Assembly (NCBI RefSeq): GCF_947495825.1
Contig: NZ_CANMAH010000009.1
Location: 62,001 to 126,000, forward strand
Origin: an uncultured Psychrobacter sp.
Lineage (GTDB): Bacteria; Pseudomonadota; Gammaproteobacteria; Pseudomonadales; Moraxellaceae
Length of the DNA stretch: 64,000 nt
Direction: 5' to 3'
Shown here: piece by piece, positions 54,283 through 62,942 of the stretch
Position numbering within the stretch: the first letter of the stretch is position 1
Layout: every line of letters begins with the position of its first letter
Made by a program: the position numbers and the translations under genes
The notes under the pieces: generated by a model
What the model saw: only the letters and a program-made list of their open reading frames with translations
What the model was told of the DNA's origin: nothing
Databases searched by the model: none

Positions 54283-55446
54283 TTATGCAGCATTTTTTGG
54301 TAGTTGAGATTCAACTAAAGAAGTCCATACTTTGATACCCGTCTCAATAGCATCATCATTAAAATCATAAGACGCATTGTGTAATGGTTTGGAGGGGCTG
54401 CTACCATCAACACCTAACCAAAAATAAGCGCCTTTAACCACTTGACTCATGAATGAAAAATCTTCAGAAGCCATTGATGGCTCTACGGCAGTATTTACCT
54501 TATCAGCACCCAGCACTTTAGTAGCAGCCTCTTTGATTTCAAGATAAGCTTGACTATTATTAGTGGTTACTGGATAGCGAATATGGTAATCCATCTCGCC
54601 TGTGACGCCATATAGAGGTGGTAGTGTCTTAACCATTTCTGTGAGCATATCCTGCATGGACTGGCGCACGTCCATATCAAAGCTACGAACGGTTCCTTTT
54701 AAAATGGCGTAATCAGGGATGACGTTGGTAGTATCACCGCTATTCATCTGTGTCACGCTTATCACGCCAGATTGCAATGGCGATATGCGGCGAGAGATAA
54801 TAGATTGAATATTAGTAATCAATGCCGCTCCTGCTGCTATAGGATCAGCGCCTAAATGTGGCATAGCTGCATGTGTGCCTTTACCAGTTAAGGTAATCTC
54901 AAAAGTATCAAATGACGCCATCATCGGTCCATCATTAACGGCAACTTGTCCTACAGGAAGCCCTGGCCAATTGTGCAATCCATAGACCGCATCCATCGGG
55001 AACTTATCAAATAAGCCGTCATCAATCATGGCCTTGGCACCACCTAAGACCTCCTCAGCCGGTTGAAATATAAAATAAATGGTACCGCTAAAGTTTTTAT
55101 TCTCGCTGAGGTGTTTTGCGGTACCTAAGAGTACTGAAGTATGACCGTCATGACCACAGGCGTGCATGCAGTTGTCATGAGTGGATTTGTGCGCAACCTC
55201 ATTTTGTTCAGCTATGGGTAAAGCATCGATATCTGCTCGTATGCCGATAGTAGGGCCTGAGCCATTCTTTAGAGTACCGACAACACCAGTACCGCCCAAT
55301 CCTTGATGCACCTCAATCCCAAAGGACTGTAACTTGTCGACAATAAATGATGACGTTTTGAACTCTTTAAAACCGAGCTCTGGTTGACTATGAATCTGCT
55401 TACGCCACTGCTTTACTTCACTTAGTAGAGTTTCATCAATTAACAT
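54283..55446 (-). CDS. M20-family amidohydrolase (aminoacylase/hippurate hydrolase-like)
   Basis: 387 residues. Metal-binding residues are in MHACGHDGHTSVLLG near 100-114 and QPAEEVLGGAKAM near 135-150; ADIDALPI near 72 and the C-terminal SEDFSFM His/Glu site complete the M20D pattern. It hydrolyses N-acyl amino acids or related amides. AGGAGAAAAT precedes the ATG. Placed between the aldehyde dehydrogenase (14 bases) and the DUF3100 gene, so probably co-transcribed. Substrate unknown. Confidence 0.9.
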   Translation of the reverse strand: MLIDETLLSEVKQWRKQIHSQPELGFKEFKTSSFIVDKLQSFGIEVHQGLGGTGVVGTLKNGSGPTIGIRADIDALPIAEQNEVAHKSTHDNCMHACGHDGHTSVLLGTAKHLSENKNFSGTIYFIFQPAEEVLGGAKAMIDDGLFDKFPMDAVYGLHNWPGLPVGQVAVNDGPMMASFDTFEITLTGKGTHAAMPHLGADPIAAGAALITNIQSIISRRISPLQSGVISVTQMNSGDTTNVIPDYAILKGTVRSFDMDVRQSMQDMLTEMVKTLPPLYGVTGEMDYHIRYPVTTNNSQAYLEIKEAATKVLGADKVNTAVEPSMASEDFSFMSQVVKGAYFWLGVDGSSPSKPLHNASYDFNDDAIETGIKVWTSLVESQLPKNAA

Positions 55447-55459
55447 TTATTTTCTCCTT

Positions 55460-57001
55460 TTATTGAATTGAATAACCAAATTGAATAGCAGAATCTTTTG
55501 CGGTTTCGACCCAGACACTTTTGGTCTGTGTATACTCAAGCAGACCTTCGTAGCCACTAGATCGGCCATAGCCGCTCTTACCAAAGCCACCAAACGGCGA
55601 CATGACATTGATTGCTTTATAGCTATTTACCCAGAATGTTCCCGCATTTACTTGAGCAGCCATCCGATGAGCACGACCGACATCAGCAGTCCACACAGCG
55701 CCAGCTAAACCAAACCGGCTGTCGTTGGCCAGCGCCACAGCTTCTTCTTCTTCATTGAATGAAATAACAGAAACCACAGGTCCAAAAATTTCTTCCTGTG
55801 CGACTCGCATATCATTCTTCACGTTGGTCAAAACTGTTGGCTGATAAAAATAACCATTTTCACCGCCACAAATTTCACCTGACTTTCCGCCTGTGGCAAC
55901 AACCGCACCTTCAGCAATACCACTGGAGACTAACGAGTGCACGTGACTAAACTGTTTTTGGTTATTAATGGGCCCCACCATCGTGCCTTCATCCCACGGC
56001 AAACCTACAGGCAACTTACTGGCTGCCGAGGCAACACGCTCCACCACTTCTTTATAAACATCCCGATGAACCAATAACCGAGAACCCGATACACAGCTTT
56101 GTCCAGCGGCAGAAAATACGGCAGCTTGCGCACCCACTACCGCACGATCAAGATTAGCATCTGGAAAAATTATATTGGCTGACTTTCCACCTAGCTCCAA
56201 TACGCAAGGGATGACACGCTTTGCAGATGCCGAAGCAATGAGAGCACCGGTCTGTGGTGAACCTACAAAAACCACTTTTTTAGTTGCCGGATTAGCTATT
56301 GCGGCAGTGCCTGTAGTATGCCCAAGCCCATTAATTACATTCACCAAACCACGCGGGATACCTGCTTGCTCAAGAATTTTAGCAAGTACTGTTGAGCTTA
56401 GTGGGGTTAATTCAGATGGCTTCAGTAAGACTGCATTTCCTGCACAGATGGCCGGCGCGATCTGCCAGCCTCCGGTAAATATAGGGGCGTTCCAAGGTGT
56501 GATTTGAGTCACTACGCCATAAGGCTCATGACGAGTGTAGTTTAAGTGACTTGTTGGCACGGGAATAACTTGTCCCGTAATTTTGTCACACCAACCAGCA
56601 TAGTATTCAAACATATCTGCAACTTTTGCCACTTCAACCCGGCAATCGCGAATAGGCTTACCTGCAGATATACATTCTAGGCTTGCCAGAGATTCCGCGG
56701 CGGCACGTATTTTCATGCCGCACTGCCACATTAACTGACCTCTTGCACTGGCGGTCATTGACCACCACACTTTTTGAGCTTTTATAGCCGCATCGGCTGC
56801 ATTAGCAACAATATCTTTCCCCGCATCACGATAGATTAAAAATACCTGACCGGTTGCTGGGTTAATCAGCTCGATGTCGTCACCATTACCTGCAACCAAC
56901 TCTCCATCAATCCAGCTGCCAAACTCTGAAGTACCCAGTAGTTCATTAAGCAGTATTTCAACTTGTTGCGCGCCATTTCCTTCTACTACAAAACTCATCA
57001 T
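55460..57001 (-). CDS. NAD(P)-dependent aldehyde dehydrogenase
   Basis: 513 residues, aldehyde dehydrogenase superfamily of the betaine-aldehyde/aminoaldehyde type. Catalytic Cys303 in GQSCVSGSR, general-base Glu in LELGGKSAN near 269, cofactor-binding TPWNAPIFTGGWQ near 168. The EEIFGPVVSV motif is near 405. It starts exactly one base after the stop of the upstream dehydrogenase gene, a tightly coupled pair. The first ~20 residues are an unusual extension. Confidence 0.9.
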   Translation of the reverse strand: MMSFVVEGNGAQQVEILLNELLGTSEFGSWIDGELVAGNGDDIELINPATGQVFLIYRDAGKDIVANAADAAIKAQKVWWSMTASARGQLMWQCGMKIRAAAESLASLECISAGKPIRDCRVEVAKVADMFEYYAGWCDKITGQVIPVPTSHLNYTRHEPYGVVTQITPWNAPIFTGGWQIAPAICAGNAVLLKPSELTPLSSTVLAKILEQAGIPRGLVNVINGLGHTTGTAAIANPATKKVVFVGSPQTGALIASASAKRVIPCVLELGGKSANIIFPDANLDRAVVGAQAAVFSAAGQSCVSGSRLLVHRDVYKEVVERVASAASKLPVGLPWDEGTMVGPINNQKQFSHVHSLVSSGIAEGAVVATGGKSGEICGGENGYFYQPTVLTNVKNDMRVAQEEIFGPVVSVISFNEEEEAVALANDSRFGLAGAVWTADVGRAHRMAAQVNAGTFWVNSYKAINVMSPFGGFGKSGYGRSSGYEGLLEYTQTKSVWVETAKDSAIQFGYSIQ

Positions 57002-57880
57002 CTATTCTCCCAAGCCGGCATCTTTGACAATGCAGTTAAAATCATCCTGATCAGGTATGCTTTCTTCGCTCTGTGACCAAATTTTGGCTACCTGTTTAGA
57101 CAAAGGTAACTCTAATCCCATCTCATCGATCATATTTTCTGCCAGACGCACATCTTTACGCATCAGCTGCATAGTGAAACCAGAATCAAATCTTTGATTG
57201 AGAATCCAACGAGGAAAATTCACTTCACTGACCGCACTGCGGCCTGAACCAGCGTTCAAACCAGCAATAAGGTCTGCAGCATCAAGTCCTGTCTTGGTAC
57301 CCAGAGCTACTGCTTCGGCAGTGGTCACTAGATGTGCGGCACATAGTAGATTATTGATCAGTTTAGCCGCATGTCCATTGCCAGACTTTCCCATGTAGAC
57401 CACTTGTGAGCTCAAGGCATCCAAATACAAGTGTGCACGTTCAAGGGAACTACGTTCACCTCCAACAAGCATTACCATAGTACCGGCTTCGGCACCCGCA
57501 GGACCGCCACTGACAGGGCAGTCCAATAACTGATGGCCTAACTGATTCAGCTCTATTGAGAGTGCTCTTGTCACCTCTGGTTCTGAGGTAGATGTATCAA
57601 TAATTAGGGTTTTAGGCTGAGCACAGTCAATAATGCCTCCCTTGCTTTTAACAACTGCTTGTACATGCTTTGCCATTGGCAAAGATAGAATGATGACGCT
57701 AGATTCAGCACACAGAGCTTTAATATCTGCAACAACATTCACGCCGATTTCCCTGGCAGCTTGGCATTGAGCTTCTCCTATATCCGTGCCGTACACTTTG
57801 AAATCCTTTCGAAGCAAAGACTTAGCCATACCGTTGCCCATACGGCCTAACCCGACGATACCTATAGTTTTTGTAGTCAT
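57002..57880 (-). CDS. 3-hydroxyisobutyrate dehydrogenase-family oxidoreductase
   Basis: 292 residues. N-terminal NAD(P) fold with GLGRMGNGMA at 10-19, substrate loop DCPVSGGPAGAEAGTM at 120-134 and catalytic Lys173 in GNGHAAKLINN. The family includes MmsB, tartronate semialdehyde reductase and related beta-hydroxyacid dehydrogenases. With the downstream aldehyde dehydrogenase it could oxidise a hydroxy-acid or alcohol, then an aldehyde. AAGGAAGTAGG precedes the ATG. First gene of the leftward four-gene operon. Confidence 0.88.
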   Translation of the reverse strand: MTTKTIGIVGLGRMGNGMAKSLLRKDFKVYGTDIGEAQCQAAREIGVNVVADIKALCAESSVIILSLPMAKHVQAVVKSKGGIIDCAQPKTLIIDTSTSEPEVTRALSIELNQLGHQLLDCPVSGGPAGAEAGTMVMLVGGERSSLERAHLYLDALSSQVVYMGKSGNGHAAKLINNLLCAAHLVTTAEAVALGTKTGLDAADLIAGLNAGSGRSAVSEVNFPRWILNQRFDSGFTMQLMRKDVRLAENMIDEMGLELPLSKQVAKIWSQSEESIPDQDDFNCIVKDAGLGE

Positions 57881-58209
57881 GCCTACTTCCTTGTTTTGGT
57901 GCTTTCAATCACTTTTATTATGACTAATAAGCCATCAAGAAGAAGCATAACAAATAAACTTTTATTTTCTAAAAAAGGCAACACCAATATAAGCAATGAG
58001 ATGGATTTCTCATCACTTCATCTTATTGTTTATGAAAATTGGTTAGACGTTGCTAAAACTATACTGTACATAGTGTTAGCAACCTTTTTCTAATTGAGCA
58101 TTTAACTCAGATGAGGGTGTTAAAACTGGGGTTTCCTTTCAACTCAAAGCATAGTTTATTGTCTGCTATCCATTCATTCGCCTTACAATCAAAGCTCCGA
58201 CACTAACGT
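57881..58209. other. Intergenic region before the leftward operon
   Basis: 329 bases containing the promoter of the dehydrogenase operon and the 3' flank of the parvulin gene. A 65-codon rightward frame (57896-58093) has no ribosome site or family and is not called. Nothing else seen. Confidence 0.4.
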
Positions 58210-58488
58210 TTACGTCCTATAAAGCACTTTAACCACATGCCAGCCAAATTTAGTTTTCACTAAATGTGGGGTGAAGAGTTCACCGTTGAAGCAGACTTTA
58301 TCAAATGCCGGTACCATTTGCCCCTTTTTAAACTCACCTAAGCTGCCGCCCTTTTTACCTGATGGGCAGGTTGAGTGTTTCTTAGCCAGCACATCAAACT
58401 GGGCTCCTTTTTTAAGCTTGGCAATAATGTCTTCAGCCATTCCTTTGTCTTTTACTAAAATATGTAATGCGCTAGCTGTACGAGCCAT
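58210..58488 (-). CDS. Parvulin-type peptidylprolyl isomerase
   Basis: 92 residues, a stand-alone PpiC-like parvulin. ALHILVK starts the domain, [23 protein letters not shown] is the active-site region and FGWHVVKV ends it. No signal peptide, so it acts in the cytoplasm. It catalyses cis-trans prolyl isomerisation. AAGGG lies upstream of the ATG. Confidence 0.93.
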   Translation of the reverse strand: MARTASALHILVKDKGMAEDIIAKLKKGAQFDVLAKKHSTCPSGKKGGSLGEFKKGQMVPAFDKVCFNGELFTPHLVKTKFGWHVVKVLYRT

Positions 58489-58848
58489 AATGTAAACCCT
58501 TCATAAAATAACGATTATCTCGACATTGTATCACTACTCACTTTGGTTGCTGACCTCACTTGTATGCCCTACTTCTTCAAAAGTCATTATCTACATAGGC
58601 TCTACGATTTATGTAAGGGTCGATGTTTTTTAAGTATCCCTGTCAGTACAAACGATATAGAAACGTTGTTAAAGTCATTTAAAAACTGAAGAATGTCTTT
58701 ATATAAAAGGCTCTCAAGACCATAATCCACTCTTGGTGAGCGTGTCATCAATATACTTATATATTCTAAAACCCCTTACACACTATAGTTTGCAAGGGGT
58801 TTTAAGTTTGGCAAGTCTAATCTGATTTATGTTGTTTATCGAAGATAT
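58489..58848. other. Intergenic region with terminator
   Basis: 360 bases between the ABC operon end and the parvulin gene. It holds the parvulin promoter and the hairpin at 58768-58803. Nothing else recognised. Confidence 0.45.
58768..58803. terminator. Terminator of the iron-uptake operon
   Basis: AAAACCCCTT (58768-58777) pairs with AAGGGGTTTT (58794-58803). On the minus strand it ends GGGGTTTTAG and closes the leftward ABC operon 46 bases after the last gene. Confidence 0.75.
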
Positions 58849-59616
58849 CTACAAATACACACACATTGGCGAGCCTGCAATAGGGTCGGTAATCACTTTG
58901 GCTTGTACGTCAAATATCTCAGCCAGCATCGCCTCTGTCATCACCTCGCAAGGCGTGCCCATCATTTGCAACTCCCCCGATTTTAACACCACCAATAGAT
59001 CACAATACCTCGCTGCTTGGTTAAGGTCATGCAGCACAACGATGATGCTTTTGCCCTTTTCTTTTAGTGCTCGAATGAGTCGCATCAGCTCTATTTGATA
59101 GGAGATATCTAGATAGGTGGTGGGTTCATCAAGCATGATAATGTCAGTATCCTGCGCCAAAATCATCGCAATCCATGCGCGCTGCTGCTGACCGCCTGAC
59201 AAGGCATCAAGCGGCGTGTCAGCTAGAGCGTCAATCGTCATCTCATGCATGGCACTATCTACTATCTGACTATCCGCCGCACTCATCTTGCCCCAGTGCG
59301 AGACGTACGGCGTCCTGCCGTATTCCACCAACTGTCTGACACTCAGGCCTTCAGGATTGGTCTGCACTTGCGGCAATACCGATATCTGGCGGGCAATCTG
59401 CCGATTGTTTAATTGCGCCATGTTTTGTTGTCTAAGACAAATACTGCCCGACTGCGGTTGAATCAAGCGGCACAAGCCTTTTAATAGCGTCGATTTTCCG
59501 CAGCCATTTGGACCAATCAGCCCGATGACTTTATTTTCTGGCAGCTCAAGTGATAAGTCTTTAATAATACGTTGACTACCATGGTAGCCAAGCTGGAGTT
59601 CATTCACCGATAGCAT
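58849..59616 (-). CDS. Ferric-chelate ABC transporter ATPase (FecE-like)
   Basis: 255 residues from the ATG whose A overlaps the TGA of the upstream permease (59616), preceded by AAGGGG. Walker A GPNGCGKST near 37, signature LSGGQQQRAWIAM near 137, Walker B DIIMLDEPTTYLD near 160. It energises uptake through the two permeases encoded upstream. Confidence 0.92.
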   Translation of the reverse strand: MLSVNELQLGYHGSQRIIKDLSLELPENKVIGLIGPNGCGKSTLLKGLCRLIQPQSGSICLRQQNMAQLNNRQIARQISVLPQVQTNPEGLSVRQLVEYGRTPYVSHWGKMSAADSQIVDSAMHEMTIDALADTPLDALSGGQQQRAWIAMILAQDTDIIMLDEPTTYLDISYQIELMRLIRALKEKGKSIIVVLHDLNQAARYCDLLVVLKSGELQMMGTPCEVMTEAMLAEIFDVQAKVITDPIAGSPMCVYL

Positions 59617-60647
59617 CACCACCCCTTATAGCGCGATAGCAAAAAGATAAAATAAGGCGCACCGATCACTGAGGTTAAGACGCCAGCTGGCAACTCAATT
59701 GGCGCAAATAAACTGCGTGCCAATACATCAGCCAAAACCAATATAATGGCACCTATCAGCGCGGACGCTGGCAATAAGATACGGTGCTGATGCCCAAAGA
59801 GCAATCGTGCGATATGCGGCGCAAGCAATCCAATAAAGCTGACCGTCCCAGCCACCGAGACCGCTAGGCTTGCAATCACCACCGCGATGAGCAAGGTGCT
59901 AAACTCCAACGGTTTGACGGACACACCCAAATGATAGGCTGTCTCCTCACCAAGTCCCAACACATCCAGACGCCATGCCAGATACATACTGATGACCATC
60001 AATACGGCAAATATCATCGTTAGCATCGGAATATGTTGCCAGCTGCGACCCCACAAGCTACCGGTCAACCAAATCATCGCAGTATTAATCTCAACAGGAT
60101 AAATCACCAATAAAAAGTTAATCCCACTGGCTAAAAACGCACTAATGGCGACACCTATCAGTGCCAAGCGCGCAGGCGTAGGCTGTGATATCTGTGCCAA
60201 TAGCATGATAATACAAAAGGCTAATAATCCGCCAAGTAGCGCTGCGACAGACAGCCACCAAGTAGGGGCCGTAGGAATCATCACCAGTAAAAGCGTCGCG
60301 CAAAACCCCGCGCCTGCGCTAATGCCCATCAAGTCAGGGGATGCCAGCGGGTTACGGATCACCCCTTGCACCAATGAGCCTGATAGACCAAGGCTTGCGC
60401 CCACCAATATGGCCAATAGCGTGCGCGGCAGACGATGCTGCCAGACAATAAAGTCTTTGTCACCACTAAAGCCTTGCTGTAAATGCAGCCAAACTTGCCC
60501 GTACGTTAACTCACTGGCGCCAAAAAACACACTGCTCATACTTAGTATCAATAGCAGCATTATAATGAGCATCACTGCTCTACTTGCCGATTTACGAGCA
60601 AATAATGTGTGTAAGAGCGATGCAGAGGCGTTGGTTTTTATGGTCAT
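59616..60647 (-). CDS. Ferric-chelate ABC transporter permease (FecD-like)
   Basis: 343 residues, FecCD/BtuC permease family with about 9-10 membrane segments. LPRTLLAILVGASLGLSGSL near 70 and the ATPase-coupling LLAPHIARLLFGHQHR near 270 are seen. The stop overlaps the start of the ATPase gene, which implies translational coupling. Confidence 0.92.
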   Translation of the reverse strand: MTIKTNASASLLHTLFARKSASRAVMLIIMLLLILSMSSVFFGASELTYGQVWLHLQQGFSGDKDFIVWQHRLPRTLLAILVGASLGLSGSLVQGVIRNPLASPDLMGISAGAGFCATLLLVMIPTAPTWWLSVAALLGGLLAFCIIMLLAQISQPTPARLALIGVAISAFLASGINFLLVIYPVEINTAMIWLTGSLWGRSWQHIPMLTMIFAVLMVISMYLAWRLDVLGLGEETAYHLGVSVKPLEFSTLLIAVVIASLAVSVAGTVSFIGLLAPHIARLLFGHQHRILLPASALIGAIILVLADVLARSLFAPIELPAGVLTSVIGAPYFIFLLSRYKGW

Positions 60648-60700
60648 TTATTGCTTACTTTTATTTTTTGATAAAGGGTTCCCTGATTTCACGGTCTCAA

Positions 60701-61786
60701 TTAGCTATCAAGCCGTCGCCTGCATGCCAGCGCGATAAAAACTGGCGTACCAATCAGCGCCGTTAACAGCCCCACTGGTGTCTCTGCTGGATAAGCGATA
60801 GCCCTTGATAGGACATCTGCCCATACCATCAAGATACTGCCAAGTAGCATACATAAGGGCAAAAGCTGCTCATAAGCCATATTAGACACCAACCTCAACA
60901 GACGCTTGGCAATATGCGGGATAATCAAACCCACAAAGGCAATGGGGCCTGCGACTGCCACACTGATCGCCGTGAGTATGGTAATCAATGCCCCGCACGA
61001 CCACTGCAATGCACGCAAGTTTACCCCAAGGCTACTTGCCACCTCATCGCCCAGCACCAAGACATTTAGCTTAGGCGACAGCCACCAGCCATAACCCAAG
61101 GCCAGCAGTGATATCACCGCGAGCATCGGAATAGACTCCCAGCGCGTATTGGCAATAGAGCCTGCCAGCCAATATAGCACCCCATACGCCTGCTCATCGG
61201 TGGTTATCAGCGCCGCTCGCGTCATACCGACCAGCAGCGCATTGATAGCAACGCCTGATAAAATCAGACGCACAGGATGCACCGGACGACCGGAGAAGTA
61301 ACCGGCCAATCCTGCAACAAGGGCACAAGAAAGCACTGACCCGACCAGCGCTTGTAAAAAGGTAGACGTTAAAAAGCTAAACCCCAAACCAATGGAAGAT
61401 AAAGCCACCACACATGCCGCCCCAGCATTGATACCCAATACCGCAGGAGAGGCCAGCGAGTTACGGGTCATCACCTGCATGAGTAACCCCGCCACGGCTA
61501 AATTGGCACCGACTATCATCGCCACAAGCACGCGTGGCAGACGAATCTCTATTAATAATTGCGCGGCTAATGAGGCTTGAGTATTGTGCTGCGTCAATAA
61601 CGAAAATAAATCCGTCAGCGATAGGTCAAACTTTGAGTACGCCGTCAACCCTTGCCAACAGCCTATTAGCAAAATAATGAACAATCCGCACCACAATAGC
61701 GCCCGTGTTATCGGACGCTTTTTAGTCTGCGGTTTTAGCGAGGCAGAAGATGAGTGGATAAGCTTTGCTTTAGCCACAGAACCCAC
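60701..61786 (-). CDS. Ferric-chelate ABC transporter permease (FecC-like)
   Basis: 361 residues from GTG 61786; GTG 61777 is better spaced from AGGTGG and may be the true start. FecCD family: LPRVLVAMIVGANLAVAGLL near 110 and FVGLIIPHIAKRLLR near 290. Partner of the downstream FecD-like permease, forming a heterodimeric channel. Confidence 0.92.
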   Translation of the reverse strand: MGSVAKAKLIHSSSASLKPQTKKRPITRALLWCGLFIILLIGCWQGLTAYSKFDLSLTDLFSLLTQHNTQASLAAQLLIEIRLPRVLVAMIVGANLAVAGLLMQVMTRNSLASPAVLGINAGAACVVALSSIGLGFSFLTSTFLQALVGSVLSCALVAGLAGYFSGRPVHPVRLILSGVAINALLVGMTRAALITTDEQAYGVLYWLAGSIANTRWESIPMLAVISLLALGYGWWLSPKLNVLVLGDEVASSLGVNLRALQWSCGALITILTAISVAVAGPIAFVGLIIPHIAKRLLRLVSNMAYEQLLPLCMLLGSILMVWADVLSRAIAYPAETPVGLLTALIGTPVFIALACRRRLDS

Positions 61787-61816
61787 CTAGATTTAAGCAG
61801 ACGACAGTATCATGTC

Positions 61817-62905
61817 TCATTCATTTGACTCATTTAAAGACGCACTTGAACCTTTTGTCTTACTTTTTTGAGCAATCTCAAGCAGCTTAGCTGCCATGTA
61901 CTCAGCAGACTGCATACTGCGATTGAGCGCCCAATAGTTTGGGTCGACTTCGATGACTTGATCGTTTTTGACCGCCGTTAGCTGATTAAAGAGCGGTGAG
62001 GATTTCCACTCATCATAAATGGTGCGCTCGTTATAACGCCCAATCAATAACCAATCTGGATTGGCCGCTATTAATTGCTCAAGACTGGTTGCGATATACG
62101 CCTCATCCGTTTGCTCAGGAATGGGGCTTTTGATATTTAGATAATCAAGCAAGCTGCCAGCATACGAGCTTGGACCATGCAGCCACATGCCCTTATCACT
62201 GATAATGGCAAACTGAACGCTGTGGTTAGCAAGCGGAGTGGCTGCCAACTGCGACTGTAGATCTGCCATCTTTTTTAGATGACTATCGATGATGCGCGCC
62301 ATTTTTTTATCTTGGTGGACGATATGCCCGACCAATTGCGCCGTCTGGATATTTTCTGCATAACTCTCACCGCGGCTCTTTAGTACGACCGATGGCGTAA
62401 TATGATTTAGCTCATCGGCGATGACGGTATGACGCTCGTCATCGGCAATGATCAGATCAGGCTGTAAATCAGCAATGGCTTCAAGGCTTGGCTGATAGCG
62501 TGAACCGACTGAGGTATAATCAGATAGCTGCTGAGTAAACTCAGGAATAATGCTGTCAGGCTTATTATCATCAGCGATACCAACTGGCGTCAGACCTAAG
62601 GCTAACGCATCCCCTAAAAATGAGTATTCCAAAACCACGATACGCTTTGGATTCTGCGGATAGTCGCTCAGATTGGGCAAACGCGCTTTGATCTCTTTGT
62701 CGGTTAGCAGCTGTACAGCATGATTATCGCTACTGCTACTGCCGTTTGACTGAGTGGCTGCTACCGATGTGTCATTATCAGCACTCAATGATGGCGTGGC
62801 TGTCACATTGTTTTTTTGAGTGTTAATAAAAACAATACCGCCAACGACAATCAATACGATGACCAATAAAGGCAAAATAAGCGTGAGATTTGGGCGTTGA
62901 TTCAT
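61817..62905 (-). CDS. Ferric-chelate substrate-binding protein (FecB-like)
   Basis: 362 residues. An N-terminal membrane segment (~8-28) acts as signal or anchor; no lipobox Cys is seen. Then an acidic Ser-rich linker and the class III binding domain with RIVVLEYSFLGDALALGL near 87 and the two-lobe pattern of FecB/FhuD. RIVVLE...GIADD closely resembles the ferric-dicitrate binding protein FecB. Follows the TonB receptor gene and precedes the permeases in one leftward operon. Confidence 0.9.
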   Translation of the reverse strand: MNQRPNLTLILPLLVIVLIVVGGIVFINTQKNNVTATPSLSADNDTSVAATQSNGSSSSDNHAVQLLTDKEIKARLPNLSDYPQNPKRIVVLEYSFLGDALALGLTPVGIADDNKPDSIIPEFTQQLSDYTSVGSRYQPSLEAIADLQPDLIIADDERHTVIADELNHITPSVVLKSRGESYAENIQTAQLVGHIVHQDKKMARIIDSHLKKMADLQSQLAATPLANHSVQFAIISDKGMWLHGPSSYAGSLLDYLNIKSPIPEQTDEAYIATSLEQLIAANPDWLLIGRYNERTIYDEWKSSPLFNQLTAVKNDQVIEVDPNYWALNRSMQSAEYMAAKLLEIAQKSKTKGSSASLNESNE

Positions 62906-62942
62906 AAATAACCTGTCTTACTATCATAAAATGGGTTGGGCG

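Noticed and set aside
57896..58093. 65-codon rightward frame
   Set aside because: No ribosome site and no resemblance to known proteins; probably chance.
60145..60738. 197-codon rightward frame
   Set aside because: Antisense to the FecD-like permease and its upstream gap; no family features.
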